From: JBOICV01 sp050740255
GTDB taxonomy: Bacteria; Pseudomonadota; Gammaproteobacteria; Nevskiales; JBOICV01
Length of the DNA: 45,471 nt
Direction of reading: 5' to 3'
Assembly (NCBI GenBank): GCA_050740255.1
Contig: JBOICV010000072.1
Coordinates: 1-45,471, forward strand
The number at the start of each line of letters is the position of its first letter. The stretch's first letter is position 1. The position numbers and the translations under genes were made by a program. Shown piece by piece: positions 26,136 to 34,977 of this stretch. Below the pieces are notes generated by a model. It was not told the origin of the DNA, ran no database searches, and worked only from the letters and a program-made list of their open reading frames with translations.

Positions 26136-26633
26136 TTATTCGTGCAGCCAGACGCGCATGCCGACCGGCACAGCGTCAAACAATTCGATGACCTGATCGT
26201 TACGCATGCGCACGCAGCCGTGGGAACGCGGTACCGCCAAAGGTTCGGTATCGGGGCAGCCGTGGACATAGATATAGCGCCGCATGCTGTCTACCTTGCC
26301 TAAGCGGTTGCGGCCGGGCTCCAGGCCGGACAGCCACAAAATGCGCGACAGAATCCAGTCGCGCCCCGGGTGTTGCGCGGCAAGTGCCGGCGTCCATACT
26401 GCGCCGGCCGCACGCCGGCCGCGAAACACCGTACCCGACGCGACGCCCGCCCCGATCTTGGCGCGTATCTTGTGCCAGCCGCGCGGCGTCTGTTCGCTGC
26501 CGATAAGTTCACCCGGGCCTTTCAAGGCGGTGGACACGGAATATTGCCGCGTCCGCGCACCGTCCTGCCAAACCGTCAGGTTTTGCGCAGCGATGTCAAT
26601 CTCAAGATAATTGCTGGGCCGTTCTTCAGACAT
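26136..26633 (-). CDS. L,D-transpeptidase (YkuD) family protein
   Basis: A 165-residue protein consisting of a YkuD domain. The catalytic signature is HGCPDTEP then SHGCVRM, whose Cys is the nucleophile. Such enzymes cross-link peptidoglycan or attach lipoprotein to it. The start MSEERPSNYLEIDIAAQNLTVW overlaps the rlmD stop by 8 nt and leaves no signal peptide or membrane anchor, although the substrate is periplasmic. A longer upstream frame exists but is only the antisense of rlmD coding. A cytoplasmic or alternative-export role is therefore possible. Confidence 0.88.
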   Translation of the reverse strand: MSEERPSNYLEIDIAAQNLTVWQDGARTRQYSVSTALKGPGELIGSEQTPRGWHKIRAKIGAGVASGTVFRGRRAAGAVWTPALAAQHPGRDWILSRILWLSGLEPGRNRLGKVDSMRRYIYVHGCPDTEPLAVPRSHGCVRMRNDQVIELFDAVPVGMRVWLHE

Positions 26634-27957
26634 GCTCGAATAAGGCGATAGACTCGACGTGATGTGTGTGCGGAAACATATCCACCACGCCGGCGCTTCT
26701 AAAGCGGTAACCACCGTGCTGGACCAGGAAGGCAGCATCGCGCGCCAGCGTCGCCGGATGGCAGGAGATATAAACAATCCGTGCTGGCGGTTGCGCCATC
26801 AGCAGCGGCAGAATTTCCTGGGCGCCGGCGCGCGGCGGGTCGAGCAGCAGTTTGTCGTAAGCCTGCCGCGACCAGAGCCCATGCTCGGCGGCGAACAAGT
26901 CTGCCGCGTGAAATTCCACGTTGCCGATTCCGTTACGTTCGGCGTTGCGCTGTGCGCGCTGTACCAGCGCGGCGCTACCCTCCACGGCCGTGAGCTGCGC
27001 GATCTGCCGAGCCAGCGGCAGGGAGAAATTCCCCAGGCCGCTGAATAGTTCCAGCACGCGGTCCGTCGGCTTGGTGTCGAGCAAGCTCAGCGCTTGATCT
27101 ACCAGCGCGGCGTTCACGGCAGCATTGATTTGCACAAAATCGCCGGGCTCGAAGTAGATCCGTACGCCGTGCTGCGACAAGTCGTAATACAACTCGGGCG
27201 TATCGGCGGCCAGCGGCTGAATGCTGTCCATCCCGCCGGATTGCAGATAAAACCACAAGCCCTGCTCACGCGCGTACTGCAGCAGACGTTCACGGTCGGA
27301 TACCGGTAATGGCGCCAGCACACGCAACACCAAGGCCACGGCGTTGTCCGCTATCGCTACTTCGATTTGCGGAATCTGTTCACGCAGGCTTAAGCCGTCA
27401 AGCAGCTCGGCCAGGCCGGCCAGGCGTGCGCCAACTGCGGGATGCAAGACCTCGCAGCGCTGCAGCTCCGCCAGATAAGGCGTACCGCGTTCGCGAAAGC
27501 CGACCAATACCCGCCCTTTCTTCGTTACATATTTGACGCCAAGGCGGGCGCGGCGCCGATAAGCCCAGAGCGGGCCGGCCAGGGGCGGCAGCCAAGCCTC
27601 CGGTTCTACCTGGCCGATGCGCCTGAGATTGTCCAGCAAATGCGTCTGCTTGTAGTGCAACTGCGCCTCGCCCGCACAATGCTGCGAGGCACAGCCGCCG
27701 CAAACACCAAAGTGGGCGCAGCGCGGTGGCACGCGCTGCGGCGAGGGCTGCAGAATCTCGAGCAACTGGGCCTCGTCGTAGAGCCGGTTGCCGCGTCGCC
27801 ACTGCACGCGCACCCGCTCGCCGGGTAGCGCGTCGGCGACGAACATGACCTTGCCCTGACCCCTTACTACCCCGCGCCCGTCGTGCGCGAGATCGCTAAT
27901 CTCAACTTCAATGGGATCGGCTACCTGCCGCGGCTTCGAGGCTAGCGCCGCGTTCAC
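26626..27957 (-). CDS. rlmD: 23S rRNA (uracil-1939-C5)-methyltransferase
   Basis: A 443-residue SAM-dependent rRNA methyltransferase. A TRAM domain (about 12-70, VEISDLAHDGRGVVRGQGKVMFV) is followed by the iron-sulfur Cys set in CAHFGVCGGCASQHC. The methylase fold has FEPGDFVQIN and LELFSGLGNFSLPLA, and the catalytic Cys is in YISCHPATLARDA (most relatives have SCNP). GTG 27957 overlaps the upstream exonuclease stop by 4 nt. The open frame continues to 28320, but that part is the antisense reading of the exonuclease gene. Confidence 0.94.
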   Translation of the reverse strand: MNAALASKPRQVADPIEVEISDLAHDGRGVVRGQGKVMFVADALPGERVRVQWRRGNRLYDEAQLLEILQPSPQRVPPRCAHFGVCGGCASQHCAGEAQLHYKQTHLLDNLRRIGQVEPEAWLPPLAGPLWAYRRRARLGVKYVTKKGRVLVGFRERGTPYLAELQRCEVLHPAVGARLAGLAELLDGLSLREQIPQIEVAIADNAVALVLRVLAPLPVSDRERLLQYAREQGLWFYLQSGGMDSIQPLAADTPELYYDLSQHGVRIYFEPGDFVQINAAVNAALVDQALSLLDTKPTDRVLELFSGLGNFSLPLARQIAQLTAVEGSAALVQRAQRNAERNGIGNVEFHAADLFAAEHGLWSRQAYDKLLLDPPRAGAQEILPLLMAQPPARIVYISCHPATLARDAAFLVQHGGYRFRSAGVVDMFPHTHHVESIALFEHV

Positions 27958-28730
27958 GCCGTCTTCCAGGCCGCACGGAAGCTCTGCCAATGCGCTTCCG
28001 GTGCGGCGGCAAGAAAACTGCGCACCCGTTCCGTCTCGGCTTGATAGTCGGTCTTCGTCAACAGGCCGCGGATAAGCTGAAAGCGCAGATAAACCAGATA
28101 GGTGTTCAGCACATCGCATTCGCAGTAGTGGCGTATCTCCGCCAGGCGTCCCGCCGCATACGCCCCGGCCACCTGACTGCCGTCCATACCAAGCTTGCCG
28201 GGCAGACCGAGTAGTTGCGCGACCTCGTCCAAGGGCGCGAAACTGCGGCTGTTGTACAGCGCCAGCACGTCCATCAAGTCGGTGTGCCGGAACTGGAAGC
28301 GGCCGAGATAATTGTCCCATTTGGTTTCGCGGTCGAAATGGCCCACATCCCAGTAACGCGGCGCCTCCACCCCATGCAGCAGCGCCCGGTAGTGCAGCAC
28401 CGGCAAATCGAAACCGCTGCCGTTCCAGGACACCAGCGTCGGCCGGTATTTTTCAATGCCCTCGAAGAACCGGCGCAGCAGCTCGGCTTCGGTGGACGGC
28501 AGCTCGCCCAGCGACCAGACCTGAAAACTATCCTTGTGACGCAAGGCTACCGAGATGGCGACCACGCGTTGCAGATGTGGCGGCATGAAGTCCGTGCCTT
28601 TTTGCTGCATGCGCAGGTGCTGCATGGCCCGGATCGTTTCTGCATCGGACAAACCGTCCAAACCATATAGACGCCGGCCGGTGGCGGCATCCGGCACCGT
28701 CTCGATATCGAATACCAGAACGGGATTCAA
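27954..28730 (-). CDS. 3'-5' exonuclease, PolB-exonuclease-like
   Basis: A 258-residue DEDD-type exonuclease resembling the proofreading domain of family B polymerases, without a polymerase domain. The acidic motifs are visible: LVFDIETVPD, LVSWNGSGFDLPVL, HTDLMDVLALYN, and CECDVLNTYLVYLR. TTG 28730 overlaps the cysM stop (TTGA), and no upstream ATG suits. The order cysM, exonuclease, rlmD with overlaps suggests one transcript. Its biological role in bacteria is not established. Confidence 0.87.
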   Translation of the reverse strand: MNPVLVFDIETVPDAATGRRLYGLDGLSDAETIRAMQHLRMQQKGTDFMPPHLQRVVAISVALRHKDSFQVWSLGELPSTEAELLRRFFEGIEKYRPTLVSWNGSGFDLPVLHYRALLHGVEAPRYWDVGHFDRETKWDNYLGRFQFRHTDLMDVLALYNSRSFAPLDEVAQLLGLPGKLGMDGSQVAGAYAAGRLAEIRHYCECDVLNTYLVYLRFQLIRGLLTKTDYQAETERVRSFLAAAPEAHWQSFRAAWKTA

Positions 28731-29638
28731 GCCGGAAAAACGCCGGTCGAGAGATAACGGTCGCCGCGGTCGCAGACGATGACCACAATCGTCGCCCGCT
28801 GCAGTTCGGCGCAAAGCTTGAGCGCCGCCGACAGCGCGCCGCCGGAGGAAATGCCCGCGAAAATACCTTCTTCCCGCGCCAGCCGCCGCGTCATTTCCTC
28901 CGCCTCGACCTGAGATACCTCCATCACGCGATCCACTCGCTTGGCGTCGAAGATTTTCGGCAGATAGGCTTCGGGCCAGCGGCGGATGCCGGGGATTGAG
29001 CTCTCACCGTCAGGCTGCACGCCGACAATCTGAATCGCGGCGTTCCTTTCCTTGAAGAAGCGCGAGCAGCCCATGATGGTGCCGGTGGTGCCCATACTGG
29101 AAACAAAATGGCTGATGCGCCCTTCCGTGTCGCGCCAGATTTCCGGCCCCGTGCCTTCGTAATGCGCACGCGGATTATCCGGGTTCGCGAACTGATCCAG
29201 CACGCGGCCCTTGCCTTCGCGCACCATCTGCTCGGCCAAGTCGCGCGCGCCCTCCATGCCGGCTGCTTTCGACACCAGCACGATCTCGGCGCCGAAGGCT
29301 CGCATCGTCTGCCGGCGTTCCACCGACAGATGTTCGGGCATGATCAGCCGCATGTGGTAACCCTTGATCGCCGCGGCCATTGCCAGCGCGATGCCGGTAT
29401 TACCGGAGGTGGCCTCGATCAGGGTGTCGCCCGGCTTGATCTCACCGCGCGCTTCCGCATGCCGGATCATGCTGTAGGCGGGCCGGTCTTTGACCGAGCC
29501 GGCCGGATTGTCGCCCTCCAGCTTGGCCAGCAGCGTATTACTGGTCTTCCCAGGCAGGCGCTGCAGGCGCACCAAGGGGGTGTTGCCGATGCAGGCTTCG
29601 ATCGTAGGATAAGCTGGCGTCACGGTTGCTGCATACAA
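28727..29638 (-). CDS. cysM: Cysteine synthase B
   Basis: A 303-residue PLP-dependent O-acetylserine sulfhydrylase, isozyme B. The PLP lysine is in EGDNPAGSVKDRPA (near residue 44), the PLP-phosphate loop and substrate loops are EATSGNTGIALA and SSMGTTGTIMG, and GISSGGALSA is also present. Length and the tail without the long CysK extension favour CysM, which can use thiosulfate. The start is TTG 29638 or GTG 29623. Adjacent to a GacS-like gene in divergent orientation, as in Pseudomonas. Confidence 0.94.
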   Translation of the reverse strand: MYAATVTPAYPTIEACIGNTPLVRLQRLPGKTSNTLLAKLEGDNPAGSVKDRPAYSMIRHAEARGEIKPGDTLIEATSGNTGIALAMAAAIKGYHMRLIMPEHLSVERRQTMRAFGAEIVLVSKAAGMEGARDLAEQMVREGKGRVLDQFANPDNPRAHYEGTGPEIWRDTEGRISHFVSSMGTTGTIMGCSRFFKERNAAIQIVGVQPDGESSIPGIRRWPEAYLPKIFDAKRVDRVMEVSQVEAEEMTRRLAREEGIFAGISSGGALSAALKLCAELQRATIVVIVCDRGDRYLSTGVFPA

Positions 29639-29674
29639 AGGGTAAGCGCGTTAGTCTAATGCAACCCGCCAGGC

Positions 29675-31549
29675 ATGGAACGCATGAGCGTCTCGAACAA
29701 GCACCAATCCCAACTGCCGATCGCCGCCAGCTTGGCGCAGGAGCTGCTCAGTCCCTTGCAAGCCTTGCTGGGTCACGCCGATATGCTGGAGGCCACAGAG
29801 TTATCGGCCGAGCAGCGTGGGCTGCTGGACATGATCCGCCGCTCCGGCCAAAGCCTGCAGGTCTTGATCAGCGATCTGGTGGATGTCAGCCAGGTCAAGA
29901 CCGGCCCGATCGCCGTCACACAACGCGAATTCGATGTGCACGAAACGATCGAAGACGCCGTGGCCAACCTGATACCGGCCGCCTACGCCCGGGGGCTGGA
30001 ACTCGTGCTGATGGTGTACCGCGATGTGCCTGCGCGGCTGTACGGCGACCCGGTGCGCTTGCACCAGATACTGATTCAGCTCCTGGGCGCAAGTATCCAA
30101 CGCAGTCCGCAGGGCAGCGTCGTGCTGCGGGTCATGCTTGAGTCGGAAACACCGGAGCGCGCGCTGCTGCGATTTGGGGTCAGCGATGCCGGCGTCGGTA
30201 TCGGCATCGACACGCAAAAAACGAAACGCATCTCGAACGAAGATGCGGCGGTCGGCCTGCAACTTAGCCGCCAGCTGATTGATCTTTTGTCCGGCCAGCT
30301 GGACGCCGAGGGCGCCAAAGTTTCCGGTTTCGGTTTTGTGCTGCCTTTCAGCAAGCCGCCGAAGGCCGGCAGCAGCTTGCCCTGGCTCGGACTGAACGGC
30401 CGGAAGATCCGGCTGATTGACAATAACCCGCTGGCGCGCACCGCGCTGGCGCACCACTTTGAGCTTTGGGATGTGCAAATCGTACAGCAAGGTACGCTGG
30501 CCAATCTCTCCGTCGGCGGAACGCCGCTAGCCTGCGACGTCGCCGTACTCGGGCTGGCGCCGCAGGAAATTCAGCAACCGGAACTCATCACCTTTCTGGG
30601 CCAGTGCAAGGCGCGCGATATTCCCGTATTGAGTCTGGTGGCCTCACTTGATGAGGACATACATCGCCGGTTGCGCGAACTGGGGGCGACCGCGAGCCTG
30701 CCCAAATCGGTGAATCGGCTTACCTTGTATCGGGTGCTGTGCCGCCTGGCAGGCGCTGCCGCACAGGCCCTGGAACAGCGGCTGGATTTGCATGAGCTGC
30801 CGGTGCTGGTCGCCGATGATGTGCTCGCCAACCGCCGCCTGTTGAAGATCTTGCTGGAACAACTAGGTGCGCGGCCGACGTTGGTAGAGGGCGGCGAAGC
30901 GGCGGTGAGCGAGTGGCAGCGCGGGCGCTACAAGCTGGTGCTCACCGATATCCGCATGCCGGATCTGGATGGCGCCGGCGTGACGCGTGCGATTCGCCGC
31001 CTGGAGAACCCCGCCAAGCGCTGCGTGATCGTCGGCATCACCGCCGCGCTGGATGCGCCCTTGCGCCGCCAATTGCTGGACGCCGGCATGAACGATTGCA
31101 TGCTCAAACCTACGGACCGACACGCCCTGCTGCGCGACTTGAAGCCCTGGGTGATACAGCCGCTGGAATTGCCCTCGCCCTCGCTCCCGCCTTCGCCCAG
31201 CCCAAGCCCCGTTCCACCGGCGAGTTCGCAGCTCGCAGAATCGCAAACGGTTCTAAAGCAAAATCCGGAGTTGCTGCAACTGCTGGCGGAAGCCTTGCCG
31301 CTGCAGCTTGGCGGTTTGGAACAGGCCGTGGCGCGCGACGATACCGATTCCATCCGCGACGAATTGCATCAGTTGCATGGCACCGCCGCATTTTACCGGC
31401 TCAATCAGGTACGCGACTGCGTCACCCTGCTGGAAAAAAGCCTGAAACAGGACAAGCTGCTGCTGGCGGAAAGCCTGCTGCCGCTAAAACATGCGGTGGC
31501 TATACTGTTGGAAGAGATTCGTGTGGCGCCGCCGGTGCGTAAGACCTAG
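29675..31549 (+). CDS. GacS/BarA-like hybrid protein with degenerate kinase core, intact receiver and HPt
   Basis: A 624-residue relative of GacS/BarA, without any membrane or HAMP region. The domain order is a HisKA/HATPase-like core (about 15-230), receiver 1 (243-360), receiver 2 (376-490), a Pro/Ser linker (495-515), and HPt (525-615). The kinase core is degenerate. The H-box reads AQELLSPL with Gln22 in place of His, the N-box Asn is Ala139, and the G2 box (GTGLGL) is replaced by DAAVGLQL. Receiver 1 has Gly293 where the phospho-Asp should be. Receiver 2 keeps D381, D425 (TDIRMPDLDG) and K478. HPt keeps the HxLxG motif (H565). It should therefore relay, but not generate, phosphate. It sits beside cysM and rlmD, the gacS location of Pseudomonas. 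Confidence 0.88.
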   Translation: MERMSVSNKHQSQLPIAASLAQELLSPLQALLGHADMLEATELSAEQRGLLDMIRRSGQSLQVLISDLVDVSQVKTGPIAVTQREFDVHETIEDAVANLIPAAYARGLELVLMVYRDVPARLYGDPVRLHQILIQLLGASIQRSPQGSVVLRVMLESETPERALLRFGVSDAGVGIGIDTQKTKRISNEDAAVGLQLSRQLIDLLSGQLDAEGAKVSGFGFVLPFSKPPKAGSSLPWLGLNGRKIRLIDNNPLARTALAHHFELWDVQIVQQGTLANLSVGGTPLACDVAVLGLAPQEIQQPELITFLGQCKARDIPVLSLVASLDEDIHRRLRELGATASLPKSVNRLTLYRVLCRLAGAAAQALEQRLDLHELPVLVADDVLANRRLLKILLEQLGARPTLVEGGEAAVSEWQRGRYKLVLTDIRMPDLDGAGVTRAIRRLENPAKRCVIVGITAALDAPLRRQLLDAGMNDCMLKPTDRHALLRDLKPWVIQPLELPSPSLPPSPSPSPVPPASSQLAESQTVLKQNPELLQLLAEALPLQLGGLEQAVARDDTDSIRDELHQLHGTAAFYRLNQVRDCVTLLEKSLKQDKLLLAESLLPLKHAVAILLEEIRVAPPVRKT

Positions 31550-31935
31550 CCCGCTCGCAGCAGGATAACAAAGGCCAGCACGTAATCGCCTTCGTCGCTG
31601 AGGCTGACGTGGCCGCCATCGGCGCCGCGGGTCCGCATCCAACTCGCCAGCCGCGAGCTGAACACCAGTTCCGGTTTGCCGCGCTCGTCCTGCACCCAAC
31701 CGACTTCGTTATAACCGACGCCGCGAAAGCCGGTGCCCAGCGCCTTCACGGTAGCTTCCTTCACCGCGAAACACTTGGCCAGAAAATTGGGCGCGCTCTC
31801 GCCCGCTCGGTATCGCCCGCGCTCAGCCGGGTGCAGAATACGCTCCGGTAAACGCTCACCGCGGCGGGCATAGGCCAAGCGCATACGGCTGACGCGTAGC
31901 AAGTCGGTGCCCACTCCGTAAATCACCGGCGACAT
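31546..31935 (-). CDS. acpS: Holo-[acyl-carrier-protein] synthase
   Basis: A 129-residue phosphopantetheinyl transferase that activates acyl carrier protein. Metal- and CoA-binding motifs are GVGTDLLRVSRM and FLAKCFAVKEATVKALGTGF. Length fits the family. The ATG at 31935 shares one base with the pdxJ stop (TAATG), the classical pdxJ-acpS coupling. Its stop overlaps the end of the convergent GacS-like gene by 4 nt. Confidence 0.95.
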   Translation of the reverse strand: MSPVIYGVGTDLLRVSRMRLAYARRGERLPERILHPAERGRYRAGESAPNFLAKCFAVKEATVKALGTGFRGVGYNEVGWVQDERGKPELVFSSRLASWMRTRGADGGHVSLSDEGDYVLAFVILLRAG

Positions 31936-32678
31936 TACGGACTAGTCCGGCGCGCGAGCTGCATTGCATGCCGCATCGCCCGCACGGCTTCCGGCAAGCC
32001 CACAAATAGCGCGTGCGCAATCAGGCTATGTCCGATGTTCAACTCGATGATTTGCGGAATCGCCGCAATCGCCGCGACATTGTGCAAATGCAGGCCGTGG
32101 CCCGCATGCACCTCCAGCCCCGCAGCAGCAGCCCGTTCGGCCATCACTTTTATGCGTGAGAGCTCATGGGCTTTTGCTGCCTCGCTGACCGCGTCAGCGT
32201 ACGCACCGGTATGAATTTCAATCGCCGGCGCCCGCGTTTGCAGCACGGCGTCGAGCTGGTGCAAATCGGGATCAACGAAGAGCGATACCCGCACCCCGCC
32301 CTCCTTGAGGCGCACATTCGCGTCCTTGACCCGCGCAGTCTGGGCCGCGACATCCAAACCACCCTCGGTGGTTACTTCCTGCCGGCGTTCGGGCACGAGG
32401 CAACAATGCTTCGGCTTCTCTCGCAGCGCGATCGCGAGCATGTCTTCGGTGACTGCCATTTCCAGATTCAATGGCACCCGCAGTGCGTCCAATAAACCTC
32501 GCAGGTCGCTATCCTGGATGTGACGCCGATCCTCGCGCAGGTGAACGGTTACGCCGTCGGCGCCAGCCCTTTCGGCCAGCACCCCGGCTTCCACTACGTC
32601 GGGATAAGCCGTGCCTCGCGCCTGGCGGATGGTCGCGACATGGTCAATATTGACCCCGAGACGCAATACAGAGGACAT
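31935..32678 (-). CDS. pdxJ: Pyridoxine 5'-phosphate synthase
   Basis: A 247-residue TIM-barrel enzyme joining 1-deoxyxylulose-5-phosphate and 3-amino-2-oxopropyl phosphate into pyridoxine phosphate. Signature segments are LGVNIDHVATIRQARG at the start, VTVHLREDRRHI, GVRVSLFVDP and VHAGHGLHLHNV. An 18-nt gap separates it from recO upstream. It belongs to the conserved rnc-era-recO-pdxJ-acpS group. Confidence 0.97.
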   Translation of the reverse strand: MSSVLRLGVNIDHVATIRQARGTAYPDVVEAGVLAERAGADGVTVHLREDRRHIQDSDLRGLLDALRVPLNLEMAVTEDMLAIALREKPKHCCLVPERRQEVTTEGGLDVAAQTARVKDANVRLKEGGVRVSLFVDPDLHQLDAVLQTRAPAIEIHTGAYADAVSEAAKAHELSRIKVMAERAAAAGLEVHAGHGLHLHNVAAIAAIPQIIELNIGHSLIAHALFVGLPEAVRAMRHAMQLARRTSP

Positions 32679-32696
32679 GGATTCGATTGTATCGTT

Positions 32697-33416
32697 TCAG
32701 GCTTTCACAACGTCCCGCAAGGCGCGCAACAGGCGCGGCGTCTGCAAACCGCGCTCCCCCAGATGACGATGCAATGCCCGCTGCAGTATCGGTTTGACTT
32801 CAAGCGCCTGTGCGGGCCGCAGCGTACCATCGGCCAGCGACAGCAAACTGGCGCCGGAAATCTGCGGCAGATCCGATTGGTCGCTCGGGATCGCGCCGCG
32901 TTCCTCGTCATAGGCGTAAAGACTCTCCGCCTGCAGCGGTTGACTGTTGCCGGCATGGTGCGTGAGGTTCAGCCCATAACCCAGGTTTTGCAGCAGGTCG
33001 CGCTCGAACAGGCGCAACTGCACACCGGGGTCCTCTCTCAGCTCAAGCTGCCGCAACAGCGCGGCGTAACTGTCAAACAGGCCGGGATGCGGATCATGCC
33101 GCGCGGCCAGGCGCAACAGCAACTCATTGGCATACAAGGCCGCAAACAGCGCCTCACCCTGAATGCGCGCCGCGGCGCCCGCGGCTTCCGCCTGAGTGAG
33201 GGTGACGAGTTCGCCTGCGCCCTGCCAGGACAAAAGTAGCGGCTGCAACACCTGCAGCACCGCGCTTTGGCGTGAGCGCGGCCGGCGCGCGCCGCGCGCC
33301 ACCAGACCCACCCGGCCGTGATCGCGCGTGAACACTTCCAGCAGCAGGCTGGTGTCGCGGTAGGGTCGCAGATGCAGCACCCAGGCCGGCTGCAACGCGA
33401 CGCGGGCACGAGTCAT
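32697..33416 (-). CDS. recO: DNA repair protein RecO
   Basis: A 239-residue RecF-pathway protein that helps load RecA on SSB-coated single strands. The N-terminal OB-fold is seen as AWVLHLRPYRDTSLLLEVFTRDHGRVGLVARGARR. The rest is helical. A zinc-ribbon with four Cys, present in some RecO, is not visible, which is common in Gammaproteobacteria. Start overlaps the era stop by 4 nt. Confidence 0.94.
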   Translation of the reverse strand: MTRARVALQPAWVLHLRPYRDTSLLLEVFTRDHGRVGLVARGARRPRSRQSAVLQVLQPLLLSWQGAGELVTLTQAEAAGAAARIQGEALFAALYANELLLRLAARHDPHPGLFDSYAALLRQLELREDPGVQLRLFERDLLQNLGYGLNLTHHAGNSQPLQAESLYAYDEERGAIPSDQSDLPQISGASLLSLADGTLRPAQALEVKPILQRALHRHLGERGLQTPRLLRALRDVVKA

Positions 33417-34300
33417 TCGTAACCGAGTGCGCGTAGCGCGCGTTCATCGTCCGCCCAGCCGGCCTTGACCTTGACCCAAAGTTGTAAGTGAATGCGACGG
33501 CCGAGGCGTTCCTGCAACTCCAGCCGGGCCTGTTGGCCGACGCGTTTCAGGGTCGCGCCGCCCTCGCCAATCACAATCGCCTTCTGGCTTTCCCGATCCA
33601 CCCAGATCATGACGTGAATCTGAGTCTGCTTGCCGGATTCTTCGAATTTTTCAACTTCCACCGACACGCGATACGGCAGCTCCTGCTGCAGCAACTGCAT
33701 CAACTTCTCGCGCACCGCCTCCGCCACCAGAAAGCGCTCGCTACGATCGGTGAACTGGTCGGGCGCGAACAGGAAGGGCTGAACCGGCAGACGACCTTCG
33801 ATTTCACTCAGCAGCGCGGCAAGATTCTGCCCTTTGCGCGCCGCCACCGGCACCGAAAAGGCGAAGGCGTGCTTTTGCGACAACTGCTTGAGAATCGGCA
33901 ACAGCTTTTCACGCGGTTTTACCTGGTCAATCTTGGTCACGATCAAACCCACCGGAACTTCGACCCGCTGGAGCAGTTCAAGCACGCGCTCGTCATCCGC
34001 CTGCCAGCGCCCTCCCTCGACCAGACACAAGACCAGGTCCACATCGCTGATACCGGCGGCGGCGACTTTGTTCAAGTGATGATTCAAGGCACTCTCGGAA
34101 CGCGTATGCACGCCGGGTAAGTCCACGAATACGAACTGCGTATCGGCGCGGGTCAGAATGCCCGCAATCGAGTGCCGCGTGGTCTGCGGCTTGGCGGTGA
34201 CGATGCTGACTTTCTCGCCGACGAGGGCATTCAGCAAAGTGGATTTGCCCACGTTGGGCCGGCCGAGCAAGGCGATGGTGCCGCAGCGCTGGTCCATCAC
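33413..34300 (-). CDS. era: GTPase Era
   Basis: A 295-residue GTPase that assists maturation of the 30S subunit by binding the 3' end of 16S rRNA. The G1 motif is GRPNVGKSTLLN, switch I covers KPQTTRHSI, G3 is DLPGVH and G4 is TKID. The C-terminal KH domain reads VIGEGGATLKRVGQQARLEL. Overlaps with rnc (4 nt) upstream and recO (4 nt) downstream support coupled translation. Confidence 0.97.
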   Translation of the reverse strand: MMDQRCGTIALLGRPNVGKSTLLNALVGEKVSIVTAKPQTTRHSIAGILTRADTQFVFVDLPGVHTRSESALNHHLNKVAAAGISDVDLVLCLVEGGRWQADDERVLELLQRVEVPVGLIVTKIDQVKPREKLLPILKQLSQKHAFAFSVPVAARKGQNLAALLSEIEGRLPVQPFLFAPDQFTDRSERFLVAEAVREKLMQLLQQELPYRVSVEVEKFEESGKQTQIHVMIWVDRESQKAIVIGEGGATLKRVGQQARLELQERLGRRIHLQLWVKVKAGWADDERALRALGYE

Positions 34301-34971
34301 GCGCGATCCAACACTGCGAGGACCGCCTCGGCGGCAGCCTGCTCGGCGCTGCGGCGGCTACTGCCTGCACCTTCGCGTTCCAGGGGAGGCTGGGTCAGCC
34401 GGCAGCGGATTACAAAATGCTGGTCATGCTGCGGTCCGGCGCTGCTGACCGACTCGTACTGCGGCAGCGGCAGTTCGCGGGCTTGCACATACTCTTGCAA
34501 GCGCGTCTTGGCGTCTTTCAGTGACTCCGCCTCCGGCAGCGTCGCCAGTGCGTCCGCATACAGGCTCAGGGTGACCTGCCTTGCGCTCTCGACCCCGCCG
34601 TCCAGCAGCACGGCCCCAAGCACCGCTTCCATGACATCCGCCAGGAGCGACTGGCGTCGATGCGAACCACTACCCGTCTCACCGGCTCCCACAATCAAGT
34701 GCTCGCCCAAATCCAGCGCACGGGCGACCCCGGCCACGCCCGCTTCCCGCACCAGATGCGCCCGCAAACGCGACAAGTCGCCTTCGTGGGCCTGCGGCCG
34801 CTGTTGATAGACCGCCTCGGCGATAAGGAAATTCAGCACCGCATCGCCCAGAAACTCCAGCCGCTCGTTATGCGCCGGCCCGGCGCTGCGATGGGTTAAA
34901 GCAGTGACGAGCAGACTCGGCGCCTGGAATTGATAACCAAGCTTACGCTGCAGGTTTTCGAGGTTCGCCAA
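34297..34971 (-). CDS. rnc: Ribonuclease III
   Basis: A 224-residue double-strand-specific RNase that processes rRNA precursors. The catalytic signature is NERLEFLGDAVLNFLI (near residues 35-50), with the second metal-binding cluster at DVMEAVLGAVLLDGG. The C-terminal double-stranded RNA-binding domain (about 153-224) carries DAKTRLQEYVQ. It overlaps era by 4 nt. A 6-nt gap separates it from the DUF4845 gene upstream, a conserved neighbour. Confidence 0.97.
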   Translation of the reverse strand: MANLENLQRKLGYQFQAPSLLVTALTHRSAGPAHNERLEFLGDAVLNFLIAEAVYQQRPQAHEGDLSRLRAHLVREAGVAGVARALDLGEHLIVGAGETGSGSHRRQSLLADVMEAVLGAVLLDGGVESARQVTLSLYADALATLPEAESLKDAKTRLQEYVQARELPLPQYESVSSAGPQHDQHFVIRCRLTQPPLEREGAGSSRRSAEQAAAEAVLAVLDRA

Positions 34972-34977
34972 GGCTAA

